DNA of 64,000 nucleotides from Microvirgula aerodenitrificans DSM 15089 (GCF_000620105.1 NZ_KK211072.1:102919-166918), one strand, 5' to 3'. Positions 17,935 to 27,072 are shown, counted from the first letter of the stretch. Numbers and translations: made by a program. The notes: generated by a model not told the origin, from the sequence alone.

Positions 17935-18575
17935 ACATCGTGCTTGCGGATGACCACCCGATCGTGATGATCGGCATCAGGAACGCACTGCAATCCGTGA
18001 AAGAGCTTCGCATCAGCGGCGAGGCCGACAGCGCGTCCGGGCTGATCCGGCTGCTGGAAAGCAAGACGCCGGGCATCCTGATTACCGATTTCTACATGCC
18101 GGGCAGCAGGCAGGGTGATGGCATCGGCCTGGTGACCTATGTGCAGCGCCATTTTCCGGCGGTCCGGCTGATCGTGCTGACCATGCTGACCAATGCGGCC
18201 GTGCTGCGCACGATCGTCGATGTCGGCGTGCAGGGGCTGTTGCTGAAGAGTACCGCCGCACTGGAGATCATCCCGGCCCTCCATGCGGTGATGAATGGCG
18301 GCACCTATATCGACCGCGAGGCGGCCGACATCCTGTGCCGCGCCGACAAACTGCCCGACAAGGATGGCAATCCGCTGCAGCGGCAGCGGCTGACGACGCG
18401 CGAGCTGGAGGTCGTCCGCCTGTTTGTCACCGGCAACTCGGTGTCGGATATCGCCAGACTGCTGAATCGCAGCGTCAAGACCGTCAGCACCCAGAAGCGC
18501 CAGGGCTCGCGCAAGCTCGGCGTGTCGAACGACCGTGAGCTCTACGAGTATGCCCGGCTGAACGGGCTGCTCTGA
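17931..18575 (+). CDS. RcsB-like response regulator, NarL/LuxR family
   Basis: 214 aa. Receiver domain (about 1-120) with DDHP at the acidic pocket, the phosphoacceptor Asp in ITDFYMPGS near residue 53, and LTMLTN and LLKST later. LuxR-type HTH at 150-210 (LTTRELEVVRLFVTGNSVSD and LNRSVKTVSTQKRQ). The insert GSRQGDGIGL after the phosphoacceptor and the KTVSTQK recognition helix are RcsB features. Partner of the Hpt protein just upstream. Confidence 0.92.
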   Translation: MNIVLADDHPIVMIGIRNALQSVKELRISGEADSASGLIRLLESKTPGILITDFYMPGSRQGDGIGLVTYVQRHFPAVRLIVLTMLTNAAVLRTIVDVGVQGLLLKSTAALEIIPALHAVMNGGTYIDREAADILCRADKLPDKDGNPLQRQRLTTRELEVVRLFVTGNSVSDIARLLNRSVKTVSTQKRQGSRKLGVSNDRELYEYARLNGLL

Positions 18576-18687
18576 CAGCAGCGCACCGCAGTGGCTACAA
18601 TGACAGCCTTGTCGCGATGCGCGGCCGTCGCCGGCCGCCGTCGCAGTTCCGACACCGCGACGGCGGTGCCCAAAGACGGAAATTCAC

Positions 18688-19992
18688 ATGACCGACGTCA
18701 CTCCCCATCTCGGCCGCCGCGAGCGGTTGATCCGGTCGCTCGGCGATGGCATCGCCATCCTGCCGACCGCGCCTGAACAGCACCGCAATGGCGATGCCCA
18801 TTATCCGTACCGTTTCGACAGCAGCTTCTACTACCTGACCGGCTTTGCCGAACCGGAGGCGGTGCTGGTGCTGGATGCGAGCAATGGCCGTTCGGTGCTG
18901 TTCTGTCGCGAAAAGAATCTGGAACGGGAAATCTGGGACGGCTTCCGTCATGGCCCCGAAGGCGCGCGCGAGGCGTTCGGCTTCGACGAGGCCTGGCCGA
19001 TCGACGAGTTCGATGCCCGGCTGCCCGATCTGCTGGCGAACCGGGATACGCTGCATTACGGCTTTGGCCGCGATGCGGCGTTCGATACCCGCATCAATGC
19101 GGCACTGAACACGGTGCGCGCCCGCTTCCGCACCGGTGTGACGGCACCCACGGTGCTGAAGGACGTGCATGCGCTCGTGCACGAAATGCGGCTGGTCAAG
19201 GATGAGCATGAAATCGCCCTGATGCGCGAGGCCGCACGCCTGTCCGCTGCCGGTCACGTTGCCGCGATGCGCGCCGCGCGTCCGGGACGGCATGAATACC
19301 AGGTCGAGGCGGAAATCCTGCGCACCTTCATCGCCGGTGGCGCACGCTATCCGTCGTTCGAGAGCATCGTCGCCGGCGGTGCCAACGCCACCACGCTGCA
19401 CTATGTCGGCAACGGCAGTGTGCTGCGCGACGGCGACCTGCTGCTGATCGATGCCGGTTGCGAATACCAGGGTTACGCCGGCGACATTTCGCGCACTTTC
19501 CCGGTCAACGGCACCTTCAGCGGTCCGCAGCGCGACCTGTACCAGGTGGTGCTGGCGGCCAACCAGGCCGCCATCGACGCGCTGGCGCCCGGCGTGCGCT
19601 GGAACGTGCCGGCCGATGCGGCGCTGGCGGTCCAGGTGCGCGGCCTGATCGACCTCGGCCTGCTGCAGGGCAGTGTCGACGGCAATATCGAATCCGAAGC
19701 CTATCGCCAGTTCTACATGCACCGCATCGGCCACTGGCTCGGCATCGACGTCCATGACGTCGGCGATTACAAGATCGATGGCGAATGGCGCGAATACCAC
19801 CCGGGCATGGTGACCACGGTCGAGCCCGGCCTGTATGTGCGGCCGGCCGACAATGTGCCGGAGGCGTTCTGGAACATCGGCATCCGCATCGAGGATGACG
19901 TGCTGCTGACCGCGAGCGGACACGAGGTCCTGTCGGGCGACGTGCCGAAGTCGGTCGAGGCGGTCGAGGCCCTGCTGGCGGAGCGCGACTGA
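18688..19992 (+). CDS. pepP: Xaa-Pro aminopeptidase
   Basis: 434 aa, normal length. Removes N-terminal residues before proline. N-terminal creatinase-like domain (1-170) and C-terminal pita-bread domain with the two-metal site Asp255, Asp266, His349, Glu379 and Glu402 (LLIDAGCEYQGYAGDISRTF, HRIGHWLGIDVHD, TVEPGLYV, GIRIEDDVL). It abuts ubiH, an arrangement common in proteobacteria. Confidence 0.96.
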   Translation: MTDVTPHLGRRERLIRSLGDGIAILPTAPEQHRNGDAHYPYRFDSSFYYLTGFAEPEAVLVLDASNGRSVLFCREKNLEREIWDGFRHGPEGAREAFGFDEAWPIDEFDARLPDLLANRDTLHYGFGRDAAFDTRINAALNTVRARFRTGVTAPTVLKDVHALVHEMRLVKDEHEIALMREAARLSAAGHVAAMRAARPGRHEYQVEAEILRTFIAGGARYPSFESIVAGGANATTLHYVGNGSVLRDGDLLLIDAGCEYQGYAGDISRTFPVNGTFSGPQRDLYQVVLAANQAAIDALAPGVRWNVPADAALAVQVRGLIDLGLLQGSVDGNIESEAYRQFYMHRIGHWLGIDVHDVGDYKIDGEWREYHPGMVTTVEPGLYVRPADNVPEAFWNIGIRIEDDVLLTASGHEVLSGDVPKSVEAVEALLAERD

Positions 19993-21156
19993 ATGCTGCC
20001 ACTGCATGTTGATGTCGCCGTCGTCGGCGGCGGCGCGGTCGGCGCGAGTGTCGCGCTGGCGGCGAAGGCGGCCGGTCGCTCGGTACTGCTGGTCGAGGCA
20101 CGGGCGCGGGATGCCGATGTGCGCGATCCGCGCGTGCTGGCGCTGTCGCATGCCAGCCAGCAGGCGCTGGCCGCTTCCGGCATCTGGCACGACGGCATGC
20201 CGTCGACGCCGATCGACCGGGTCCATGTCAGTCAGGCGGCGGCTTTCGGCCGCACCGTACTCGACCGCGATGACCTCGGCCTGGCACACCTTGGCCATTC
20301 GGTCGCATATTCGGATCTGTATGCGGCTGCGCGCGAGGCGCTGCTGGCCGCCGGCGTGCCGGTCGCGTTCTCGTCGCGGGCGACCACGCTGCGCAGCGGC
20401 AGCAGCTTTGCCGAGCTCGGCATCGCGCCGGATGGCGCCGCACCGCACTGGCTGACGGCACGGCTGGTGGTGCTGGCCGATGGCGGGGGGCTGATTGACC
20501 AGTTGCCGGATGTGGTGCGACGCGAGCACGACTACCGGCAGTGCGCGGTGCTGGCGCGGCTGCGGCCGGGAACCCCGCATGGCAATGTGGCGTTCGAGCG
20601 CTTTTCCGCCCGGGGACCGATGGCACTGCTGCCGGTCGGTGACGAGCTGATGGCGGTGTGGACCCGCAGTCACGACGATGCCGAGCGGCTGATCGCGCTG
20701 GATGACGAGGCATTCGGTGCCGAGTTCGGCGCGGCATTCGGCGAGCGGCTCGGGCGGCTGACGCCGACCGCACCGCGACTGGCGGTGCCGCTGCGGCTGA
20801 AGGTCGCCAACCGTATCGTCAGCCGCCGCGTGGCACTGGCCGGCAATGCGGCGCAGACCATGCACCCGATTGCGGCCCAGGGCCTGAACCTCGGCCTGCG
20901 CGATGCCGCGCTGCTGTCCGGGCTGATCGCCCGTCCCGGCGACGCCGGCGACGCGACGCGGCTGGCCGAGTATGCGCGCCGCCGTCGCGTCGACAGCCTG
21001 GCCGTCACCGGCTTCACCCACAGCCTGGTGACGCTGTTCGATCACCAGGACCCGGTCAGCCGGGGCGCGCGGGGCGCAGTGATGGCAGTGCTGGATGCGG
21101 TGCCGACCTTCCGCAAGCGGTTCGCGTCATCGCTGGTGTTCGGCATCGGCGGCTAG
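19993..21156 (+). CDS. ubiH: FAD-dependent ubiquinone biosynthesis hydroxylase (UbiH family)
   Basis: 387 aa. FAD-binding GxGxxG at VAVVGGGAVGASVALAA, the DPRVLALSHASQQAL region, and the second FAD motif with GNAAQTMHPIAAQGLNLGLRD. Hydroxylates the ubiquinone ring. Starts directly after the pepP stop. UbiH and UbiF/VisC members are hard to separate by eye; position after pepP favours UbiH. Confidence 0.92.
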   Translation: MLPLHVDVAVVGGGAVGASVALAAKAAGRSVLLVEARARDADVRDPRVLALSHASQQALAASGIWHDGMPSTPIDRVHVSQAAAFGRTVLDRDDLGLAHLGHSVAYSDLYAAAREALLAAGVPVAFSSRATTLRSGSSFAELGIAPDGAAPHWLTARLVVLADGGGLIDQLPDVVRREHDYRQCAVLARLRPGTPHGNVAFERFSARGPMALLPVGDELMAVWTRSHDDAERLIALDDEAFGAEFGAAFGERLGRLTPTAPRLAVPLRLKVANRIVSRRVALAGNAAQTMHPIAAQGLNLGLRDAALLSGLIARPGDAGDATRLAEYARRRRVDSLAVTGFTHSLVTLFDHQDPVSRGARGAVMAVLDAVPTFRKRFASSLVFGIGG

Positions 21157-21162
21157 GCGGAA

Positions 21163-22986
21163 TCAGGCCGGTCCGACCGCCTGACTGGCGGGCTGGCCGG
21201 CCGCAGCGGCTTCCTCTTCCTGCAGTTGCAGGCGCCACATCTCGGCAAAACGCCCGTCGCGTTCGACCAGTTCGCGGAAGGCGCCGCGCTCGACGATGCG
21301 GCCCTGTTCCATGACCACGATCTGGTCGGCATCGATGATGGTCGATAGCCGGTGGGCAATGATCAGCGTGGTGCGGTTGGCGGCAATGGCGGCCAGTTCG
21401 GCCTGGATGGCCTTTTCCGTTTCCGAGTCCAGCGCGCTGGTCGCTTCATCGAATACCAGGATCGGCGGATTTTTCAGCAGGGTGCGGGCAATGGCGACGC
21501 GCTGTTTCTCGCCGCCGGACAGCTTGAGCCCGCGTTCGCCGACCTGGGTGCGATAACCGTCCGGCAACTGGCTGACAAACTCGTGGATGCGCGCTGCACG
21601 CGCGGCCTCGATCACCTCGGCTTCGCTGGCCTCGGGCCGACCGTAGGCGATGTTGTAGTAAATGGTGTCGTTGAACAGCACTGTGTCCTGCGGCACGATG
21701 CCGATCTGCGCGCGCAGGCTGGCCTGGGTGTAGTCGCGGATATCGCGGCCGTTGATGCGGATCGCGCCGCCGGTGACGTCATAGAAGCGGAACAGCAGCC
21801 GCGACAGCGTCGATTTGCCGGCGCCGGAGCTGCCGACCACCGCGACGGTATGACCGGCCGGAATGTCGAAGCTGACATCGTGCAGGATCTGCCGCTTCGG
21901 GTCGTAGTGGAAATCGACCTGGTCGAAGCGGATGGCGGCGGAGCGGGTAGACAGTGTCTGCGCGTCGGGCTTGTCGGCGATTTCCTCACCGACTTCCATC
22001 AGCGTGAACATCTTCTCCATGTCGGCCAGCGAGTGCTTGATCTCGCGGTAGACAAAACCGAGAAAATTCAGTGGTGCATACAGCTGGATCAGATAGGCGT
22101 TGACCAGCACCAGGTCGCCGATGCTCATCTGCCCGGTAACCACGCCATTGGCCGCCATGCCCATCAGCAGCGCGACGCCGATGGCGATGATCGCGCCCTG
22201 GCCGGCGTTCAGCAGGTTCAGCGAGGTCTGGTTCTTGATTGCGCTTTCTTCCCATGAGGCGAGATTGCGGTCATAGCGGGCGACCTCGTATTTCTCGTTG
22301 CCGAAATACTTGACCGTCTCGAAGTTCAGCAGCGCGTCGATCGCCTTGCTGTTCGCCTGGCTGTCGAGGTCGTTCATGCTGCGGCGATAGACCATGCGCC
22401 ACTCGGTCACCGCAAGCGTGAACAGAATGTAGATGGCGATGGTACCGAAGGTGACGGCGGCAAAGCTCCAGTGATACCTGCCGAGCAGGATGAAGGCGAC
22501 CAGCGCGATTTCCAGCAGTGTCGGCAGGATGTTGAACAGCATGAAATTCAGCAGGAAGCCGATACCCCGGGTGCCGCGTTCGATATCGCGGCTCATGCCG
22601 CCGGTCTGGCGCTCGAGGTGGAAGCGCAGCGACAGCCGCTGCAGATGCGCGAACACCTGCAGCGCGATGCGGCGGATCGCCCGCTGCGTCACCTTGGCGA
22701 ATACCGCGTCGCGCAGTTCACCGAACACGCCGGTCGCCAGCCGCGCCAGGCCATAGGCGACCACCAGGCCGAGCGGCAGCGTCAGCACGGCATGCTGCGG
22801 GCCGAGCGTGTCGACCACATCCTTCAGCAGCAGCGGCACGCTGACGTTTGCCAGCTTGGCAATGACCAGACAGGCCATGGCCACAATGACACGGCCCTTG
22901 AATTCGAGCAGATAGGGCAGCAGTGTGCCCAGGGTCTTGAGATCGTTGCGGTTTTCCGGGGCCGGGCCCGAGTGACTGATGCGCAT
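21163..22986 (-). CDS. Atm1/HMT1-type ABC exporter
   Basis: 607 aa half-transporter. Membrane domain with six helices (about 25-320), then the nucleotide-binding domain: Walker A GSSGAGKSTLSRLL, Q-loop IGIVPQDTVLFND, signature LSGGEKQRVAIA, Walker B ILVFDEATSALDSE, H-loop IAHRLSTI. The Atm1 family exports glutathione-linked metals or persulfides. YFGNEKYEVARYDR, the region before the fourth helix, is typical of this group. Convergent with ubiH. Confidence 0.92.
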   Translation of the reverse strand: MRISHSGPAPENRNDLKTLGTLLPYLLEFKGRVIVAMACLVIAKLANVSVPLLLKDVVDTLGPQHAVLTLPLGLVVAYGLARLATGVFGELRDAVFAKVTQRAIRRIALQVFAHLQRLSLRFHLERQTGGMSRDIERGTRGIGFLLNFMLFNILPTLLEIALVAFILLGRYHWSFAAVTFGTIAIYILFTLAVTEWRMVYRRSMNDLDSQANSKAIDALLNFETVKYFGNEKYEVARYDRNLASWEESAIKNQTSLNLLNAGQGAIIAIGVALLMGMAANGVVTGQMSIGDLVLVNAYLIQLYAPLNFLGFVYREIKHSLADMEKMFTLMEVGEEIADKPDAQTLSTRSAAIRFDQVDFHYDPKRQILHDVSFDIPAGHTVAVVGSSGAGKSTLSRLLFRFYDVTGGAIRINGRDIRDYTQASLRAQIGIVPQDTVLFNDTIYYNIAYGRPEASEAEVIEAARAARIHEFVSQLPDGYRTQVGERGLKLSGGEKQRVAIARTLLKNPPILVFDEATSALDSETEKAIQAELAAIAANRTTLIIAHRLSTIIDADQIVVMEQGRIVERGAFRELVERDGRFAEMWRLQLQEEEAAAAGQPASQAVGPA

Positions 22987-23030
22987 GGTGGTCTAAGCTG
23001 ATTCCTGGTGAGTCGCAAGGAGCGTGCCGG

Positions 23031-23126
23031 ATGTGGATCCTTCTCCTCGAGGCCGGGCTGGCCCTGGCCATCGGTCTTTTCGTTGTCTGGTGGACCTGGC
23101 CCAAAAAGAACGAAAAGAACAAGTAA
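23031..23126 (+). CDS. 31-residue single-helix membrane peptide
   Basis: MWILLLEAGLALAIGLFVVW is followed by a basic tail WTWPKKNEKNK. One membrane helix, tail inside by the positive-inside rule. AAGGAGCGTGCCGG gives a strong ribosome site, and the coding frame is clean. It starts 44 nt from the divergent exporter gene start. Function not known; too short for routine gene calling. Confidence 0.7.
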   Translation: MWILLLEAGLALAIGLFVVWWTWPKKNEKNK

Positions 23127-23221
23127 GGAACAACTAGTGTATCGGCATTGCCGTTCGGGAGGGAGCGCGCGCGCAATCCGGGCTACACTCGCGGCTTCAC
23201 CCGTCCCGCTCCGGATTTGCC

Positions 23222-24046
23222 ATGTCCCTGCGCCCGTGCCGATTGCTGCCCGCCGTTTTCCTGTCCGTCCTTGCTGCCGGCGCGCAGGCAGCCCCTGCAC
23301 TGGCTGAAGCGTTGCAGGGAACGGCCGTGGTGCTGATGGGCGAGGTGCACGACAACACCGATGGCCATCGCGAGCGCCTTGCGCTGCTGACGGCCGCGGT
23401 GGAGGCCGGCTGGCGGCCGGCCATCGCCATGGAGCAGTTTGACCGCGAAAGCCAGCCGGCCCTGACCATGGCGCAGCAGCGTTGCGGACAGGACGCCGAC
23501 TGCGTGATCGCTGCTGCGCGGACCGACAACGGCGGCTGGGACTGGCGCTACTACCGCCCGGTGGTCGCACTGGCGCAGCGCTACCAGTTGCCGCTGCTGG
23601 CGGCGAACGTGTCCCGCGCCGATGCCGCCAGGGTGGCGCGCGCCGGCTTCCCGGCCGCGCTGGATGCAGCCAGCATCGCCCGTCACCGGCTGACGCAAGC
23701 GCTGCCGGCTGATCTGGCGGCAGGGCAGGGCGAAGCCGTGCGTGACGGCCATTGCCGCCTGCTGCCGGACAGCGCCGTGCCCGGCATGGTCAATGCCCAG
23801 GTCGCCCGTGACGTGTTCATGGCCGATGTGCTGGACGGCCAGTCCGGGCGCGGCGTGGTGCTGCTGGCCGGCAACGGCCATGTGCGGCGCGACCTCGGCG
23901 TGCCGCGCTGGTTGTCCGGCGACCGCCCGCCGCTGGTGATCGGCTTTGTCGAGCAGGACCCGCCAGAGTCGGCGTTCGATCACCTGCTGCGCCTTGCCCC
24001 CGTCTCGCGTCCGGACCCGTGCGCGGCGCTCGCCGCCCCGCGCTGA
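23222..24046 (+). CDS. ChaN-like haem/iron-associated protein, exported
   Basis: 274 aa. Signal peptide of about 23 residues (ending AGAQA). The mature part is a ChaN/PhuW-type domain: VVLMGEVHDNTDGHRERLAL at the start, AIAMEQFDRE, WDWRYYRPVVALAQRY, and GRGVVLLAGNGHVRRDLGVP. Family members bind haem at the outer membrane. No lipobox Cys is seen, so the protein is probably periplasmic. Confidence 0.85.
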   Translation: MSLRPCRLLPAVFLSVLAAGAQAAPALAEALQGTAVVLMGEVHDNTDGHRERLALLTAAVEAGWRPAIAMEQFDRESQPALTMAQQRCGQDADCVIAAARTDNGGWDWRYYRPVVALAQRYQLPLLAANVSRADAARVARAGFPAALDAASIARHRLTQALPADLAAGQGEAVRDGHCRLLPDSAVPGMVNAQVARDVFMADVLDGQSGRGVVLLAGNGHVRRDLGVPRWLSGDRPPLVIGFVEQDPPESAFDHLLRLAPVSRPDPCAALAAPR

Positions 24047-24076
24047 CCCTGCCCCCGTTCTGCGCCGTTCTGGCGA

Positions 24077-24098
24077 TACATTTGGTTTTGCAAATGTA
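24077..24098. promoter_or_regulatory. Perfect palindrome upstream of the racemase gene
   Basis: TACATTTG and CAAATGTA flank a 6-nt centre (GTTTTG). The 8-bp arms are exact. The site lies 170 nt before the racemase start in AT-rich DNA, so it is a good candidate for a dimeric repressor or activator site. A related palindrome, TGCAAAT/ATTTGCA, precedes the BON lipoprotein gene at 44701. Confidence 0.55.
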
Positions 24099-24173
24099 AA
24101 GTAAGTCACCTTCGGTATTTAAGCCGGAGAGTGGCCGCAGTAAATTACGCTCAAGCCAAAAGAAACAACAAGG

Positions 24174-24219
24174 CTCGCATCCAGATTGAATATCGCCTGA
24201 TGTTCAATCCGGATACGAG
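24174..24219 (+). promoter_or_regulatory. Long imperfect hairpin in the racemase mRNA leader
   Basis: Arms of 21 nt (24174-24194 and 24199-24219) around the tetraloop GCCT pair at 18 Watson-Crick positions, one G-U and two A/C mismatches. It ends 49 nt before the start codon. No T-run follows, so it is not a terminator. It could be a protein- or metabolite-controlled RNA element, an RNase III site or a mobile palindrome. Confidence 0.65.
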
Positions 24220-24268
24220 TTCGGGTACCCGCTCTTCCCTTATTCGCAACGGTTTGGTGAGGAATATC

Positions 24269-25372
24269 ATGTCTCAGACTTTTCCATGTCTTTTTGTCGA
24301 TCTGGCAGTGATTAGAAACAATGCCCAGGCGATGGTCTCGTTGTGCCGTGACCACGGAATCACCCCGGTTGGCATTACCAAGCTGGCGCGTGGCGCCTGC
24401 GAAGTGGCGCAAGCCTTTATTGATGGTGGCATCAAGACTGTCGGGGATTCCCGTATTGGCAATCTGGAAAACATGGCCGGCATGCCGGTCGAGAAAATGC
24501 TGCTGCGCATTCCGCAAGTCAGTCGCGCCGTCGACGTGGTTACGTATGCCGATATTTCGCTGAACTCGGAACCGCGCACGGTGCGGGCCCTGTCCGCCGC
24601 CGCCGCCGCCCTGAACCGGACCCACAAGGTCATCGTCATGCACGACCTTGGCGACCTGCGTGAAGGCTGCTTCCGGGCTGAAGACACCGTGGCGCTGGCA
24701 AAGCTGGTGCTGGATCTGCCGAACCTCGAACTGGAAGGCGTCGGCGCCAACCTGGCCTGCTACGGCGGGGTCGAGCCGACCACGGAAAACCAGCAGACAC
24801 TGGTCGATATCGGTCGGCGCATCGAACGCGAACTCGGCGTCAGGCTGCACACCGTGTCCGGTGCCAGCTCGGCCGGTCTGCCCTTGCTGCTGCGTGGCGG
24901 GATGCCGGCCGGCGTGACCCAGCTTCGCCTTGGCGCTTCGCTGCTGATGGGCATCGGCCTGAATGACGACCCGATTCCCGGCACCACCCAGGATGCATTC
25001 GAACTGGGCGTGGAAATTATCGAGCTGAAGGAAAAACCGTCGGTCCCGATCAATTCCACCGCACTGGATGCATTCGGCAACAAGCCTGAATTCGAGGATT
25101 TCGGCAATCGCCAGCGTGCCATTTGCGCCCTGGGCAAGCAGGATATTGATTTTGAACAGTTGATTCCGTCCGATCCGGCCATTCGTATTATCGGCGGCAG
25201 CAGCGATCACCTGATTCTGGATGTCACCGACTCGAAAATGAATTACCAGGTCGGCGATGCGGTGTATTTTTCACTGAGCTACGGTGGGGTCTTGCAGGCA
25301 ATGACTTCCGACTATGTCCGGAAAACCTACCGTAATGCGAAAAAAGCAGAGCGGCTGGCGGAGGCGGCCTGA
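24269..25372 (+). CDS. Ornithine racemase-like PLP enzyme (alanine racemase family)
   Basis: 367 aa. N-terminal alanine racemase barrel with PLP Lys38 in GITPVGITKLARG, then VGDSRIGNLENM, RIPQVSRAVDVV, VMHDLGDLREGCF and TVSGASSAGLPLLLRGGMP. This pattern is that of ornithine racemase (Orr) and YhfX rather than biosynthetic alanine racemase. The ATG at 24269 follows GTGAGGAATATC. It lies 77 nt before an arginine/ornithine antiporter gene, which supports a basic amino acid substrate. Confidence 0.82.
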   Translation: MSQTFPCLFVDLAVIRNNAQAMVSLCRDHGITPVGITKLARGACEVAQAFIDGGIKTVGDSRIGNLENMAGMPVEKMLLRIPQVSRAVDVVTYADISLNSEPRTVRALSAAAAALNRTHKVIVMHDLGDLREGCFRAEDTVALAKLVLDLPNLELEGVGANLACYGGVEPTTENQQTLVDIGRRIERELGVRLHTVSGASSAGLPLLLRGGMPAGVTQLRLGASLLMGIGLNDDPIPGTTQDAFELGVEIIELKEKPSVPINSTALDAFGNKPEFEDFGNRQRAICALGKQDIDFEQLIPSDPAIRIIGGSSDHLILDVTDSKMNYQVGDAVYFSLSYGGVLQAMTSDYVRKTYRNAKKAERLAEAA

Positions 25373-25449
25373 TCGGTGGCCGGGGGCCATGAAAAAATTT
25401 TGCGGTAAAAAATCAGAATCTATTAATTTGTTAACTTTTGGGAGCCAAC

Positions 25450-26892
25450 ATGTCTGACGGTACTCAAGTTGCAGCGCCGAAACTGAAATTGGGCGCACTC
25501 ACCGCGCTGGTTGTCAGCGCGCTGATCGCGGCAGGCATTTTCTCTTTGCCCCAGAATATGGCGGCAAGCGCGGGTGCCGGTGCGATCATCATCGGTTGGG
25601 TAATCACTTTCTTCGGCATGCTGACGCTGGCCTTCGTCTTCCAGACCCTGGCCAACCGCAAGCCTGAAATCGAAGGCGGCGTGTACGGTTACGCCCGGGC
25701 AGGGTTCGGGCCCTATATGGGCTTCAACTCGGCATGGGGCTACTGGATCTCGGCGTGGATCGGCAACGTGTCCTACTTCGTGGTGATCTTCTCCGCACTG
25801 GGTTCGTTCAGTGCGCTGGGGTTCTTCGGCGAAGGCAATACCCTGCCGGCCATCGTCTGCTCGTCCGTGCTGTTGTGGATGCTGCACTTCATGATCTGCC
25901 GCGGCATTCAGAGCGCAGCCTTCATCAACATCCTGACCACGGTGGCCAAGCTGGTTCCGCTGGCCCTGTTCCTGGTGCTGGTGATCGTGGCATTCAAGGT
26001 CGACACCTTCCGTCTCGACTTCTGGGGTACCGCCGCACTGGGCAGCATCATGGATCAGGTCAAGAGCACCATGCTGGTGACGACCTGGGTGTTCATCGGT
26101 ATCGAGGGCGCTTCGGTGTTCTCCAGCCGTGCCGAAAACATGCGTGACGTCGGCAAGGCCACCATGATCGGTTTCGCCCTGTCCATCGTGATGTTCGTGG
26201 CCGTGACCCTGCTGTCGATGGGCATCCTGACCCAGCCGGAACTCGCCGCACTGAAAAACCCGTCGACCGCTGGTGTGCTGAAGGCCGCTGTCGGTGACTG
26301 GGGTGCCACGCTGATGAATATCGGCCTGGTGATCTCGGTGGGTGGCGCGCTGCTGGCCTGGACCCTGCTGGCTGCCGAAGTGCCGTACCTGGCAGGCAAG
26401 GATGGCACGATGCCGAAGTTCTTCGGCGTGGTGAACAAGAATGGTGCCCCGGTCAATGCACTGTGGCTGACCAATGGTCTGGTGCAACTGTTCCTGATCA
26501 TCACCCTGTTCAACTCGGCCGGTTACCTGACCCTGTTGCTGCTCGCAACCTCGATGATCCTGATCCCGTATCTGCTGTGCGCGCTGTATGCACTGATCAT
26601 TGCAGTCCGCAAGGACGGCTACAGCGAGGCTGAATCCGGTACCCGCACCAAGGATCTGCTGGTCAGCCTGGTGGCATCGGTCTACGGCATGTGGCTGCTG
26701 TACGCTGCCGGTCCGAAGTACCTGTTCCTGTCGATGATCCTGTACGCCGTCGGTGTGGTGTTCTACCTGAAGGCACGCAAGGAACAGAACCAGAAACCGT
26801 TCATGCCGGCTGAAGTGGTTATCGCCGTGGTCGTGGTTCTCCTCGGTATCTACGCCGCTTACGAGCTTGCAACCGGTGCGCTGACCCTGTAA
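25450..26892 (+). CDS. Arginine/ornithine antiporter, APC superfamily (ArcD-like)
   Basis: 480 aa, about twelve helices. First helix carries the APC motif ALIAAGIFSLPQNMAASAG, then IEGGVYGYARAGFGPYMGF and WVFIGIEGASVFSSRAENM. This matches the basic amino acid/polyamine antiporter family. The ATG at 25450 follows GGGAGCCAAC. With the ornithine racemase it forms a two-gene module for ornithine handling, possibly an end step of the arginine deiminase route. A terminator follows. Confidence 0.92.
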   Translation: MSDGTQVAAPKLKLGALTALVVSALIAAGIFSLPQNMAASAGAGAIIIGWVITFFGMLTLAFVFQTLANRKPEIEGGVYGYARAGFGPYMGFNSAWGYWISAWIGNVSYFVVIFSALGSFSALGFFGEGNTLPAIVCSSVLLWMLHFMICRGIQSAAFINILTTVAKLVPLALFLVLVIVAFKVDTFRLDFWGTAALGSIMDQVKSTMLVTTWVFIGIEGASVFSSRAENMRDVGKATMIGFALSIVMFVAVTLLSMGILTQPELAALKNPSTAGVLKAAVGDWGATLMNIGLVISVGGALLAWTLLAAEVPYLAGKDGTMPKFFGVVNKNGAPVNALWLTNGLVQLFLIITLFNSAGYLTLLLLATSMILIPYLLCALYALIIAVRKDGYSEAESGTRTKDLLVSLVASVYGMWLLYAAGPKYLFLSMILYAVGVVFYLKARKEQNQKPFMPAEVVIAVVVVLLGIYAAYELATGALTL

Positions 26893-26919
26893 CGATTTAT
26901 TTGGCTCTCCGGCCAGTTT

Positions 26920-26945
26920 CGCCCCGCCCGCGCGGGGCGTTTTTT
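26920..26945 (+). terminator. Intrinsic terminator of the racemase-antiporter operon
   Basis: Perfect 8-bp stem CGCCCCGC/GCGGGGCG with a 4-nt loop, followed by six T. It lies 28 nt after the antiporter stop. Confidence 0.92.
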
Positions 26946-27072
26946 GTTTTCCGGCCTGGCTGGCCGCGACCGGGTGGGCAGTGCGCCGCCTGCATATTGC
27001 GCACGGTCATGCGTCCAGCGTGCGCCGGCAGCGTAAAATGCCGGCCCATCACGACGTCTGTGGACGGATCCC

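Larger units (their letters stand above)
24047..24268. other. Leader region of the ornithine racemase gene
   Basis: 222 bases between the ChaN-like gene and the racemase. It is less GC-rich than its surroundings and holds two dyads (24077-24098 and 24174-24219), listed separately. An open frame from a GTG at 24131 runs into the racemase frame without a stop, but it would have to encode the long hairpin and its only GGAGA touches the start codon. Confidence 0.5.

Noticed and set aside
18595-21045. 816-codon minus-strand frame
   Set aside because: Antisense shadow spanning pepP and ubiH, both well supported on the plus strand.
24131-24268. N-terminal extension of the ornithine racemase from a GTG at 24131
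   Set aside because: It would have to encode the long hairpin and its GGAGA touches the start; the ATG at 24269 has proper spacing and aligns with the family.
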